From positions 92,575 through 156,574 of the forward strand of contig NZ_DGLD01000006.1 of assembly GCF_002387245.1 (NCBI RefSeq): a DNA stretch of 64,000 nt. The letters are read 5' to 3'. This document shows positions 8,888-17,460 of this stretch, piece after piece. Both the position numbers and the translations under genes were made by a program. The notes under the pieces are model-generated. The model was not told where the DNA came from and ran no database searches. It saw only the letters and a list, made by a program, of their open reading frames with translations. Source of the stretch: Brevundimonas sp. UBA4553. Lineage in GTDB: Bacteria > Pseudomonadota > Alphaproteobacteria > Caulobacterales > Caulobacteraceae. The stretch's first letter is position 1, and each line of letters opens with the position of its first letter.

Positions 8888-9247
8888 TCAGTAGCGTTCC
8901 TCCTGGCCGCCGTCCCGGTCGCTTTGCAGAGCCCGGATCAGTTCAGCCTCGGCCATGTTCATGTGCTGCGGCTCGGCCAGCAGCGCCACGACTTCGGCTT
9001 CGTCCTCGGCTTCCGTGCGCTCATCCACTCGTTGCAGGGTGGTGATGATGTTCTCGCGCAGCTCTTCCGGGACCACGCGGTCCTCGGCCAGTTCGCGCAG
9101 GGCGACGACAGGATTCTTGTCGTTGTCACGGTCGAGGGTCAGAGCAGCGCCGTTGGCGATATTGCGGGCGCGGTGGCCAGCCAGCAGAACCAGACCAAAG
9201 CGGTTCGGCACCTTCTCGATGCAATCTTCGACAGTGACGCGGGCCAT
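8888..9247 (-). CDS. rpoZ: RNA polymerase omega subunit
   Basis: Small RNA polymerase subunit that assists beta' folding and forms part of a ppGpp site. The start chosen at 9247 gives MARVTVEDC, the canonical beginning, and 119 residues; an in-frame upstream start at 9280 would add 11 residues without similarity. The family core (VPNRFGLVLLAGHRARNI) is clear, followed by an acidic C-terminal tail (TEAEDEAEVVAL). A good housekeeping-type promoter lies at 9281-9307. spoT follows directly, linking the alarmone enzyme to its target polymerase. Confidence 0.95.
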   Translation of the reverse strand: MARVTVEDCIEKVPNRFGLVLLAGHRARNIANGAALTLDRDNDKNPVVALRELAEDRVVPEELRENIITTLQRVDERTEAEDEAEVVALLAEPQHMNMAEAELIRALQSDRDGGQEERY

Positions 9248-9280
9248 GAAATTCCTCTGGCGGCAGGGAGAACCGCACAA

Positions 9281-9307
9281 AATATAGGGTTAGGCGTGAT
9301 TGTGCAA
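9281..9307 (-). promoter_or_regulatory. Predicted housekeeping promoter of rpoZ
   Basis: On the minus strand a TTGCACA -35 element (9301-9307) and a CCTATATT -10 element (9281-9288) are separated by 12 nt. This resembles the Caulobacter sigma-73 pattern TTGaCgS, 10-14 nt, GCTANAWC, with mismatches at the outer bases. It would give a leader of about 27 nt before the rpoZ ATG. Confidence 0.5.
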
Positions 9308-9340
9308 CGCCGCGAAGGCCGGAATGCGGCGCAAAACGCC

Positions 9341-9766
9341 TCAGTTCTTCCTTTGAGCCAGCGGATAGCTGATGATCAGCACCAGGTCCACCTCTCCGGT
9401 CTGACGGATGCCTACGACATTGCCGTCGAACAGATAGGCCGCGTCGCCGGCGCGCATCGACGTCGTCACCCCGTCCGACGTCACCTCACCCTCGCCGCTC
9501 ACGACATAATAGACCTCGTCGTGGGCGATTGGATGCAGACCGATCGCCGCGCCCTGATGAAGTACGCGCTTACGGAATTCCATCGCCCGGTTCGGCACCC
9601 CGTCGGATATGCGATAGGCCGTGCTCATGCCCTCACCGTTATGAGGCGGGACCTGACGCACCATGGTGTCAGCCTCTCGGATCACGACGCCGGTTCCGGC
9701 AGGCGGCGAAGCCGGAACCGAGGAAGCTTGAAGCGCGGCGATCAGCGCCAGAGCAGGCAGAAACAT
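9341..9766 (-). CDS. Small secreted cupin-domain protein
   Basis: A 141-residue single-cupin protein with an apparent signal peptide (about 1-19, ending near LQASSVPAS), so probably periplasmic. The cupin metal motif is recognisable around residues 72-90 (GLHPIAHDEVYYVVSGEGE) with two His and a Glu, though the first His pair is spaced wider than the usual HxH. The second motif centres on GDAAYLFDGNVVG. The start at 9766 is chosen because a GGGAG ribosome-binding site sits 9 nt upstream and a signal peptide begins there. It separates folK from rpoZ. Substrate unknown. Confidence 0.75.
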   Translation of the reverse strand: MFLPALALIAALQASSVPASPPAGTGVVIREADTMVRQVPPHNGEGMSTAYRISDGVPNRAMEFRKRVLHQGAAIGLHPIAHDEVYYVVSGEGEVTSDGVTTSMRAGDAAYLFDGNVVGIRQTGEVDLVLIISYPLAQRKN

Positions 9767-9819
9767 GACTTTGTCTCCCGGTGTCATTTCAAGCGAACCT
9801 AGCGGCCCGAGGGGCAGCG

Positions 9820-10359
9820 TCAACGGGTGAGCGGTCGCGCGTCTGCGCCCACGACGGCCTGGGCAGCCAGCGTCGCCGCAGCGCTGTGGACCGTGGGGTG
9901 TCGCCATGTGGGCGCGATCTCGGCCAACGGTCCCATGACGAACAGGCGCTCGGCCGCTCGCGGGTGGGGCAGGATCAAGCCGTCAAGATCGCCACTCAGC
10001 CGCCCATAGGCGATCAAATCCAGGTCTAGCGTGCGCGGCGCGTTACGAACGCTGCGGCGGCGGTCGAAGACGTCCTCCATGCGCGACAGCTTGGCCATCA
10101 GGGCGCCCGGGTCGTGCTCGGTCTTGACGATGACCACGCCGTTCAGGAACGGAGGATCGGTCGGATCGGGCCAGGCCTTTGACGACCACCAGGACGACCG
10201 GGCCAGGATATCGATGCCCTCGGCCCGGAAGCGCGCCAGCGCGGCCTCCAACGACTCTTCACAAGACGCCCACACGCCCTTGTCATTGCAGCCCAGCGCG
10301 ACGATGACTGCACCGTCCAGATCGAGATCACCTTCGGGGATGTCTGTCGGGACGCTCAT
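9820..10359 (-). CDS. folK: 2-amino-4-hydroxy-6-hydroxymethyldihydropteridine pyrophosphokinase
   Basis: Transfers pyrophosphate from ATP to hydroxymethyldihydropterin in folate synthesis. From the ATG at 10359 it has 179 residues, with VALGCNDKG near the N-terminus, FLNGVVIVKT in the middle and the HPPK signature RTLDLDLIAYG at 109-119. The frame stays open up to 11010, but that part lies opposite the NYN gene and is not similar to anything in the family. The start is only 30 nt from the divergent NYN-protein ATG, so the folK promoter probably lies within that neighbour. Confidence 0.92.
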   Translation of the reverse strand: MSVPTDIPEGDLDLDGAVIVALGCNDKGVWASCEESLEAALARFRAEGIDILARSSWWSSKAWPDPTDPPFLNGVVIVKTEHDPGALMAKLSRMEDVFDRRRSVRNAPRTLDLDLIAYGRLSGDLDGLILPHPRAAERLFVMGPLAEIAPTWRHPTVHSAAATLAAQAVVGADARPLTR

Positions 10360-10389
10360 ATTCTCGACCATTTGCACGAGCTCATATTC

Positions 10390-10971
10390 ATGACCGGCTA
10401 CACGGGCGACCGCATCGCCTTGTTCATCGACGGCGCCAACCTCTACTCGTCGGCTCGCGCGCTCAATGTCGACCTCGACTTCAGGAAGCTGTCCGACTGG
10501 TTTGGCCAGAAGGGTCAACTGGTGCGCGCCTACTATTACACGGCGGTGATCGAGGGCGAAGAGTTCTCCCCCATTCGGCCGTTGGTGGATTGGCTCGACT
10601 ACAATGGCTTCACGGTCGTCACGAAGCCAGTGAAACGCTTCACTGACGCCCAGGGCCATAGCCGCATCAAGGGCAACATGGACATGGAGATCGCGGTCGA
10701 CATGATGGAACTGGCCCCGCGGCTGGACCACATGGTCCTGTTCTCGGGCGACGGCGACTTCCGCAGACTGGTCGAAGCCGTTCAGGGCAAGGGCGTTCGT
10801 GTCACAGTGGTTTCGACCACCCGCAGCCAGCCCCCACAGATCGCCGACGAACTTCGCCGTCAGGCCGACACCTTCATCGACCTGGCCGATGTCGCCGAAC
10901 ACTTCAGCAAGCCCAAGACAGCAATGAACCAGGGTGTCGCGCGCACCTTGGACCGGAGCGACCGGGCATGA
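10390..10971 (+). CDS. NYN-domain (LabA/DUF88) protein, putative ribonuclease
   Basis: A 193-residue PIN-like NYN-domain protein. The conserved acidic set is present: FIDGANLY with D14 and N17, KGNMDMEIAVDMM with D98 and D104, and LFSGDGDF with D121 and D123. NYN domains are metal-dependent nucleases, often acting on RNA; family members near LabA are of uncertain role. The ATG at 10390 fits the family beginning (the ORF is open six codons further upstream). The stop overlaps the next gene's ATG by 4 nt (ATGA), coupling it to a uracil-DNA glycosylase. Confidence 0.85.
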   Translation: MTGYTGDRIALFIDGANLYSSARALNVDLDFRKLSDWFGQKGQLVRAYYYTAVIEGEEFSPIRPLVDWLDYNGFTVVTKPVKRFTDAQGHSRIKGNMDMEIAVDMMELAPRLDHMVLFSGDGDFRRLVEAVQGKGVRVTVVSTTRSQPPQIADELRRQADTFIDLADVAEHFSKPKTAMNQGVARTLDRSDRA

Positions 10972-11612
10972 ACCCCGACCTGAACCCCGAACCGGCGCGC
11001 GACTGCCCACTATGTCCGCGGCTGGTCGCCTATCGACAGGAGAATATTCGCCAGAATCCCGACTGGTGGAACGGCCCTGCTCCGTCGTTTGGCGACCCGA
11101 ACGCCCGCCTGCTGATCGCGGGCCTTGCCCCAGGCCGGACCGGCGCCAACCGGACCGGCCGCCCGTTCACGGGCGATCATGCCGGCTGGCTGCTTTACGA
11201 TACGCTGAAGAAAACCGGCTTCGCCAAGGGCGAATATCACCCAGACGGCCACGACGACCTGACACTGGTCGACTGCATGATCACCAACGCCGTGCGCTGC
11301 GCCCCGCCGCAGAACAAGCCGACAGGCGAGGAAGAGAACACCTGCCGCCCCTTCCTGATCGACCGGCTGGCGGCCCTGCCCCGATTGCAGGTGATCGTGA
11401 CCCTGGGCGACGTGTCCCGGCGCAGCATCCTGCGCACGCTCGGCTACCCTGGCACGGCGATCCCTGCTGGCCACGGCGTCGAGGGCAAGGTCGGAGGCTA
11501 TACGATCATCAACAGCTACCACTGCTCGCGGCTGAACACGAACACCGGCCGCCTGACGCCTGAGATGTTCGAGGCCATCTTCCATCGCGCCAAGGCGGCG
11601 CTGGCAAACTAG
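10968..11612 (+). CDS. Uracil-DNA glycosylase, family 5-like (UDGb)
   Basis: Removes uracil or deaminated bases from DNA. The 214-residue protein has four cysteines at 13, 16, 110 and 125 in the arrangement expected for the [4Fe-4S] cluster of family 4/5 enzymes. Motif 1 reads GLAPGRTGANRTGRPFTGD (51-69), lacking the catalytic Asp/Asn of other families as in UDGb, and motif 3 is SYHCSRLNTNTGRLT with His184. The family 5 assignment rests on these motifs. It is translationally coupled to the NYN gene by ATGA and converges with amiC, whose stop is one base away. Confidence 0.85.
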   Translation: MNPDLNPEPARDCPLCPRLVAYRQENIRQNPDWWNGPAPSFGDPNARLLIAGLAPGRTGANRTGRPFTGDHAGWLLYDTLKKTGFAKGEYHPDGHDDLTLVDCMITNAVRCAPPQNKPTGEEENTCRPFLIDRLAALPRLQVIVTLGDVSRRSILRTLGYPGTAIPAGHGVEGKVGGYTIINSYHCSRLNTNTGRLTPEMFEAIFHRAKAALAN

Positions 11613-11613
11613 A

Positions 11614-12831
11614 TCAACCGCCGCCAGCGACCTCGCCGGCCACCATCACAGGGGCCGAAGGTTCGCGAAAATAGCGGTCTATGCCCTCAGCCACCGAGCG
11701 CATCAGGCGGCGACGGGCTCTCTCGTCGGTCAGAACCCGCTCGTCCTCGGGATTCGTGATGAAGCCCATTTCCAACAGGATGGCCGGGACGTCAGGAGCC
11801 AACAGGACAGCCAGTCCGGCGTCGCGGTGGCTGCGTCGCAGCAACGGATGGCTGTCGCCTTCCAGGTGGGTCAGCAGCACCCGCGCGAATTGGGCCGAAC
11901 GATTCTGGGTGGCGCGCTGGGTCATGTCCAGAAGGATGCGGTCGACCGAGGCGTCGCGCCCGGGCAGGCGAAGGTCACGCTGCCAGTCATCGCCGCGTGT
12001 ATACTCGCGCACAGCCCGGCCCGCACCCTGTTCCGATAGGGTGTAGACGCTGGCGCCGCGCAAGGCCGGATCCGTCCCGGCGTCGGCGTGCAGTGAAATG
12101 AACAGATCCGCCCCGGCGTCACGCGCTATCTGCACCCGACGGCCGTGAATGACATAGACGTCGCTGTCACGGGTCAGGCGCACTCGATAGCGGCCCGTGC
12201 GTTCGATCGCGGCCTTCAGTTCGCGTGCGGCGGCCAGGGTGACGGTCTTTTCCTGAGCGTGTTGCCCTTGAGCGCCCGGATCGCGGCCGCCGTGACCGGC
12301 GTCGATAACGATCAGGGGCTTTTCACGGCGCGCCTGCTCGCGACGCGGCGGCGTGCTGGCGGCGACTACGGCGGCCGCTCCGGTGGCTTTCAGATCGATG
12401 ACATAGCGATAGTGCTGCACCCCGTCGCCGGGCGGCAGCAGAAAGCGGCGCTCGATCTCCGCCCCGCGCGCCAGATCCAGACGAACCCGCGACGACGTGC
12501 CCGCAGAGGACACCTCATAACCCCGCACGAGGCCCGAGCCTGCGCCGTCCAGCCCCCTGCCTGGCGCCACATCGGACAGAGCCACGACAACGCGTCCGGT
12601 CGTGCCATCCTCGATCACCTGGCCGCGCGTGCTCTTGCCCATATCCAGGACGACCCGTGTCCGCTGGGCGTCGCCGCCAAAGCGAATGCCGGAAATCTGT
12701 CCGTCCGGGCCGAAGGCCAGGCCCCGCCCAGCCGTAAGCACGACGGCGCAAACCACGACAAAGGACAAGCCCGTCATGATCCATTCACGCACGCCCCAAA
12801 GGGACAGACTGTTACGCCACCGGCCGAACAT
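11614..12831 (-). CDS. amiC: N-acetylmuramoyl-L-alanine amidase with AMIN domain
   Basis: Periplasmic zinc amidase that cleaves the peptide from MurNAc in peptidoglycan, typically during daughter-cell separation. Its 405 residues comprise an N-terminal hydrophobic export signal (about 19-40), an AMIN domain (about 45-150) that targets septal peptidoglycan, a basic linker, and an Amidase_3 domain from 172 with IDAGHGGRDPG (His180), ISLHADAGTD and LLEMGFITNPED. The start at 12831 has an AAGGG-like site upstream. It is transcribed divergently from rne across a 456-bp gap. Confidence 0.93.
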   Translation of the reverse strand: MFGRWRNSLSLWGVREWIMTGLSFVVVCAVVLTAGRGLAFGPDGQISGIRFGGDAQRTRVVLDMGKSTRGQVIEDGTTGRVVVALSDVAPGRGLDGAGSGLVRGYEVSSAGTSSRVRLDLARGAEIERRFLLPPGDGVQHYRYVIDLKATGAAAVVAASTPPRREQARREKPLIVIDAGHGGRDPGAQGQHAQEKTVTLAAARELKAAIERTGRYRVRLTRDSDVYVIHGRRVQIARDAGADLFISLHADAGTDPALRGASVYTLSEQGAGRAVREYTRGDDWQRDLRLPGRDASVDRILLDMTQRATQNRSAQFARVLLTHLEGDSHPLLRRSHRDAGLAVLLAPDVPAILLEMGFITNPEDERVLTDERARRRLMRSVAEGIDRYFREPSAPVMVAGEVAGGG

Positions 12832-13287
12832 GGACGGACTTCACCCTTCTGGTTCCGCCACCAGTAAAGGCTAAAGCTGCTAAGGATTTCGTTAACCCAT
12901 GTAACGGCCGCGGTTCTTTTATTTTCTACAAGTTAGGCCTATGGTGTGATCCGTTCGCGAACGATCGCGCCCTCTGCATCTTGACGCAGGGTCAGGCGCG
13001 CCCTCCTCGCAACGCTGACTTTCACCTCATTCCGAGGATCGCCCGGCCTGGCCGACGGTCCGAAGAACGGGTCCGGGACGCGGCCTTTGAACGGCGCGTT
13101 CGGATCCAGGACCGACAGAACCTCATGGGCCGACCCGCCTGCGCTCCCGAACGGCAGACCATTGCCGCGCTCGCAATTCGCGAGGGGATGACGCGCGCCC
13201 TGGCCCCCATTTCCATTCGGCGAGCCGCCCCCTTGTCCGCGGAGACTTCCGCAGGGCCCGGCCTGGCGCGCCAGAGAGAGACCCTTA
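12832..13287. promoter_or_regulatory. Divergent amiC/rne control region and putative rne leader
   Basis: A 456-bp stretch without a convincing gene. It should hold the divergent promoters and a long rne 5' leader. An AT-rich block (12914-12932) is the best promoter candidate, although no clean -35/-10 pair is seen. A perfect 12-bp palindrome CGTTCGCGAACG lies at 12952-12963, an inverted GAACG/CGTTC pair around GCG at 13089-13101, and GAACGG recurs nearby. A GAGAGAG ribosome-binding site precedes the rne ATG. Open frames here have no protein-like features. Confidence 0.4.
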
Positions 13288-15951
13288 ATGTCAAAGACAA
13301 TGCTGATCGATGCGGCGCACGCGGAAGAAACCCGCGTCGCCATCGTGGACGGACGTCAGGTTGAGGAATTCGATTTCGAATCCACGGCCCGCCGCCAGCT
13401 TCGCGGCAACATCTATCTCGCCAAGGTCACGCGCGTAGAGCCCAGCCTGCAGGCTGCCTTTATCGAGTACGGCGGCAATCGCCACGGCTTCCTGGCCTTC
13501 AACGAAATCCACCCGGACTATTACCAGATCCCGGTCGCCGACCGCGAAGCCATCATGGCCGAAGCGAACTCGGACGACGACGATCACGACGATTTGGGCC
13601 GTGAAGGCGACGACGAGTCCGAGGGCGGTCTGGCCGACGAAGAGCGCCTGAAGCGCCGCCTGATGCGTCGCTACAAGATCCAGGACGTCATCAAGCGCCG
13701 CCAGATCCTGCTGGTGCAGGTCGTCAAGGATGAGCGGGGCGCCAAGGGCGCGGCCCTGACCACCTGGCTGTCGCTGGCTGGCCGCTACTGCGTCCTGATG
13801 CCCAACACAGGCAAGGGCGGCGGCATCTCGCGCAAGATCACCAACACCTCGGACCGTCGCCGCCTGAAGGCCGCCGCCTCGGCGCTGAAGGTGCCGAAGG
13901 GCATGGGCCTGATCATTCGCACGGCCGGCGCCAAGCGCACCAAGGCCGAGATCAAGCGCGACTACGAATATCTGCTGCGCCTGTGGGAGACGATCCGCGA
14001 GACGACGCTGAAGTCGAACGCCCCCGCCGTCATCTACGAAGAAGAGAACCTGGTCCGCCGCGCCGTTCGCGACATGTACGACAAGGACTTCGACGGTATC
14101 CAGGTCGAGGGGCTGGAAGGCTTCAAGGAAGCCCGCGACTTTATGCGCGTGCTGATGCCGTCGCAGGCCAAGAAGATTCATCTCTATCAGGGCTCCAAGC
14201 CCCTGTTCGCCGCCAACGGCATCGAAGAGGTTCTGACCCAGATTCACCAGCCGGTCGTGCCGCTGAAGTCGGGCGGCTATCTGGTGATCAACCAGACTGA
14301 GGCCCTGGTGGCCATCGATGTGAACTCGGGTCGCTCCACCAAGGAGCGCAACGTCGAGGCCACCGCCACCAAGACCAACCTGGAAGCTGCCGTCGAGGCC
14401 GCCCGCCAGTTGCGCCTGCGCGACCTCGCCGGCCTGATCGTCATCGACTTCATCGACATGGATGAAGGCAAGAACAACCGCGCCGTCGAGAAGGCGCTGA
14501 AGGACGCTCTGGCCAAGGATCGCGCGCGTATCCAGATGGGCCGCATCTCGGGTTTCGGCCTGATGGAGATCAGCCGCCAGCGCCGCCGCCTGGGCGTGAT
14601 TGAAGGCGCCACCGAGGTCTGCGCCTGCTGCCAGGGCGCTGGTCGCATCCGCTCGGCGGAATCGGCGGCCCTGACTACCCTGCGCGCCGTGGACATCGAG
14701 GCGGGCCGCAACGGCGCCGGTTCGATCAACCTGCGCGTCTCGACCGCCGTCGCCCTCTATATTCTGAACCACAAGCGCAGCTATCTGCAGCGCCTGCTGG
14801 ACCAACGCGGCCTGAACGTCGTCATCCAGATCGACGACAGCCTGGCCCAGGGTGAACACGCCATCGAGCGCACCTCGACCAACGAAGACTTCGTGCCGGT
14901 CGTCACCCACATCTCGGCCGCGGAGTTGGACGACGGCTTCGACGACAGCGCGTTTGACCACGAGGACGAAGACGAGGACGACGAGGTCATCGCCAGCGAT
15001 GACGATGACGACGCCGATCTGGACCGTGAAGACAGCGACGACGACGAGCCGCGCGAGCGTTCGGAATCGCATGACGGTGAAGGGCGCGGGCGCGGACGCC
15101 GCCGCCGCCGTCGTGGCGGTCGCCGTGACGAGGAAGGCTCGGACGAGACGGGATCGACCGAAGTGGTCGCCGCCGACGACGAAGAAGACGACAGCGAGGC
15201 CGGTCGTCGCCGCCGTCGCGGCCGTCGTGGCGGTCGCCGGATGCGCGAGGACGGCGATCGCGACGCCTTCACCTGGGTGCGTGGCCGCACGCCGTCGCTG
15301 GACGATCCCTATGTCTGGTTCGACCCGATCAACCCCGCTCCGCGCGCCGAACGCACGCCGGTCGAAGCGTCGGAGGCCCGCGAGACTGAGGAAGTGGCCG
15401 GCGAACGTTCTGAGGGCGAGCGCGCCGAACGCGAAGGCGGGCGTTCGCGTCGTCGTCGCGGCCGCGGCCGCGGCCGCGATCGTGGCGGCCTGCCGCACGA
15501 CGCCAAGGTCGAGGACCGCGCCGTGAATGAAGGCCTGCCGCCCGTCGGCTCGCCGGACACGCCGATCGCCACTGTGATCGTGGTTGAAGATGATGTCGTC
15601 GACGCGCCGGAAGTCGTGGCCGAGATCGTTGAAGCGCCCAAACGTCGCCGCGTGCGACGCAAGGCCAGCGCCGACGTCGCCGGCGAGGCGGTCGTCGAAA
15701 CGCCGGTCGAGGCGGAAGCCAAGGTCGAAATCGTCCCTGTGGTCATCCCTGCAGAGCTGGATGTGGAACCCGTGGTGGCCGCCAAGATCGAGGCCGCCAT
15801 TGAGCAGGCGCTCGAGGCGGACGCGGTGGTCCTAGCCGTCGTGACGCCGGCGCCCACGCCTGAAGTCGACGTGGCCGCGATCATCGCCGAAGATCCCAAC
15901 CAGATCGGCGCCCCGCCCGCGAAGCCCAAACGCGGCTGGTGGCGCCGTTGA
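13288..15951 (+). CDS. rne: Ribonuclease E
   Basis: Core endoribonuclease and scaffold of the RNA degradosome. Over 887 residues: an S1 domain with an acidic insert around 90-115 (typical of alphaproteobacteria), the catalytic DNase I-like domain with Asp344 (AIDVNSG) and Asp387 (VIDFIDMDEG), spaced 43 apart as in E. coli D303/D346, and a Zn-link CACC at 445-448. The C-terminal half (from about 545) is disordered, alternating acidic runs with three Arg-rich patches that probably bind RNA. It ends in KRGWWRR, the motif known to bind PNPase in Caulobacter. Confidence 0.96.
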   Translation: MSKTMLIDAAHAEETRVAIVDGRQVEEFDFESTARRQLRGNIYLAKVTRVEPSLQAAFIEYGGNRHGFLAFNEIHPDYYQIPVADREAIMAEANSDDDDHDDLGREGDDESEGGLADEERLKRRLMRRYKIQDVIKRRQILLVQVVKDERGAKGAALTTWLSLAGRYCVLMPNTGKGGGISRKITNTSDRRRLKAAASALKVPKGMGLIIRTAGAKRTKAEIKRDYEYLLRLWETIRETTLKSNAPAVIYEEENLVRRAVRDMYDKDFDGIQVEGLEGFKEARDFMRVLMPSQAKKIHLYQGSKPLFAANGIEEVLTQIHQPVVPLKSGGYLVINQTEALVAIDVNSGRSTKERNVEATATKTNLEAAVEAARQLRLRDLAGLIVIDFIDMDEGKNNRAVEKALKDALAKDRARIQMGRISGFGLMEISRQRRRLGVIEGATEVCACCQGAGRIRSAESAALTTLRAVDIEAGRNGAGSINLRVSTAVALYILNHKRSYLQRLLDQRGLNVVIQIDDSLAQGEHAIERTSTNEDFVPVVTHISAAELDDGFDDSAFDHEDEDEDDEVIASDDDDDADLDREDSDDDEPRERSESHDGEGRGRGRRRRRRGGRRDEEGSDETGSTEVVAADDEEDDSEAGRRRRRGRRGGRRMREDGDRDAFTWVRGRTPSLDDPYVWFDPINPAPRAERTPVEASEARETEEVAGERSEGERAEREGGRSRRRRGRGRGRDRGGLPHDAKVEDRAVNEGLPPVGSPDTPIATVIVVEDDVVDAPEVVAEIVEAPKRRRVRRKASADVAGEAVVETPVEAEAKVEIVPVVIPAELDVEPVVAAKIEAAIEQALEADAVVLAVVTPAPTPEVDVAAIIAEDPNQIGAPPAKPKRGWWRR

Positions 15952-16005
15952 TCGGACACGATTAGGCTTGAAGACACGGGGGAGACTGTCGCTCTGGAGT
16001 ACGTC

Positions 16006-17430
16006 ATGACCAGGCTTCCCCGTGTCGCAACCCGTGTTGCAACCCGCATCCTCGTTTCCGCCACGGCTGTCGTGGCGGTGCTGGCGGCGGCAGGATCAGC
16101 CTCGGCCCAGAGCCTCATTCGCGACACCGAGGTCGAAGGCATCATTCATGAGTGGTCCGAGCCGGTGCTGGACGCCATGGGGCTTGATCCGGCAGAGGTC
16201 GAGATCCTGCTGATCAACGACAATGACCTCAACGCCTTCGCCACACGCGGGCGAATCATGGGGTTGAACACCGGTCTGATCCTGCAGACCAAGTCTCCGA
16301 ACCAGCTTTTGGGCGTGATCGCCCACGAGGCGGGCCATATCAAGAACCGCCACACGTTGCGCGACGGCGCCCAGAACGCCGGCATGCAGCCCATGATCAT
16401 GACCATGGCCCTGGGCGCCCTGGCCGCCATCGCCGGTGCGCCCGATGCGGGCGCCGCCCTGCTGGCTTCCAGCCAATACTTCGGCACCCTCGGCGCGCTA
16501 CGCTACATGCAGAGTCAGGAGGGCGAAGCCGACATCACCGGCGCCCGCGCCCTGGAACGCGCTGGGGAATCCGGCAAGGGCATGGTCGAGTTCTTCGAGA
16601 ACTTCCGGGCTCAGGAAGTCTTCTCGGATCAGCGCCGCTATCCCTATTTCCGCAGCCACCCCCTGTCGTCCCAACGCATCGAGGCCCTGCGCCGGCCGGT
16701 CGAGGCCGCTGCACACTACGGACATCGGGACAGCCCCGAGCGGATGGCCCAGCACGCCTTGGTGATCGCCAAGATCCGCTCGTTCATGGATTCGCCCAAT
16801 GCCACGCTGCGGGACTATCCGTCGTCGGATACCTCCCTTCCCGCCCGCTACGCCCGCGCCATCGCCTGGTATCGCGACGGCCAGACGGACAAGGCCCTCG
16901 ACGCCGTCGACGCCCTGCTGACGGAACAGCCGGCCAATCCCTATTTCTGGGAGCTGAAGGGTCAGATTCTCTTCGAGGAAGGCCGGCCGGCCGAGGCCAT
17001 CGGGGCCCATCAGAAGGCGGTCGATCTGAAGCCTGATGCGCCGCTGTTGCGCATCAACCTGGCCCACGCCCTGATCGAGACCAACGACATCGCCAATCTG
17101 GACGCCGCCATCGACCAGCTGAAACGCGCCATAGCGCTGGAGAAAGACAACAGCCTGGCGTGGCGTCTTCTGTCCCAGGCCTATGCGAGCCAGGGTAAGG
17201 AAGGCGAGGCACGGCTTGCTTCGGCCGAATACTGGTTCGCCCTAGGCCGCACCGAACAGGCCAACCAGTTCGCCATGCGCGCACGTGACATGCTGGATCG
17301 CAACTCCATTGAATGGCGCCGCGCCACCGACATTGTCCTGTCGTCCGGCGCCTCCGAAAAAGACATCACGGACGCCGAGCGCCGCAACGAACAGCGCAGC
17401 AACCGCGGCGTCATCCTGCCCAACAGCTGA
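16006..17430 (+). CDS. Periplasmic M48 metalloprotease with TPR repeats (BepA-like)
   Basis: A 474-residue exported protease. It has a signal peptide ending at about residue 35 (SASAQ), the zinc motif HEAGH at 107-111 and a third ligand Glu174 in QEGEADITGA. The C-terminal half (about 270-440) is tetratricopeptide repeats (e.g. PYFWELKGQILFEEGRPAEA). This is the architecture of BepA/YfgC, which in E. coli degrades or assists outer-membrane proteins such as LptD; that role here is inferred. It follows rne by 54 nt and precedes a DsbA-like oxidoreductase by 30 nt. Confidence 0.88.
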   Translation: MTRLPRVATRVATRILVSATAVVAVLAAAGSASAQSLIRDTEVEGIIHEWSEPVLDAMGLDPAEVEILLINDNDLNAFATRGRIMGLNTGLILQTKSPNQLLGVIAHEAGHIKNRHTLRDGAQNAGMQPMIMTMALGALAAIAGAPDAGAALLASSQYFGTLGALRYMQSQEGEADITGARALERAGESGKGMVEFFENFRAQEVFSDQRRYPYFRSHPLSSQRIEALRRPVEAAAHYGHRDSPERMAQHALVIAKIRSFMDSPNATLRDYPSSDTSLPARYARAIAWYRDGQTDKALDAVDALLTEQPANPYFWELKGQILFEEGRPAEAIGAHQKAVDLKPDAPLLRINLAHALIETNDIANLDAAIDQLKRAIALEKDNSLAWRLLSQAYASQGKEGEARLASAEYWFALGRTEQANQFAMRARDMLDRNSIEWRRATDIVLSSGASEKDITDAERRNEQRSNRGVILPNS

Positions 17431-17460
17431 CGCGCCCACCTTCCCGACACCGAGACCTGC

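Noticed and set aside
9820..11010. A 396-codon reading of folK extending upstream of 10359
   Set aside because: The first 217 residues are the antiframe of the NYN gene; the folK-like part begins at the ATG at 10359.
13291..15498. A 735-codon open frame on the strand opposite rne
   Set aside because: It lies wholly antisense to a clear RNase E, is rich in Ala, Val, Asp and Arg as expected for the reverse of GC-rich codons, and has no recognisable motif.
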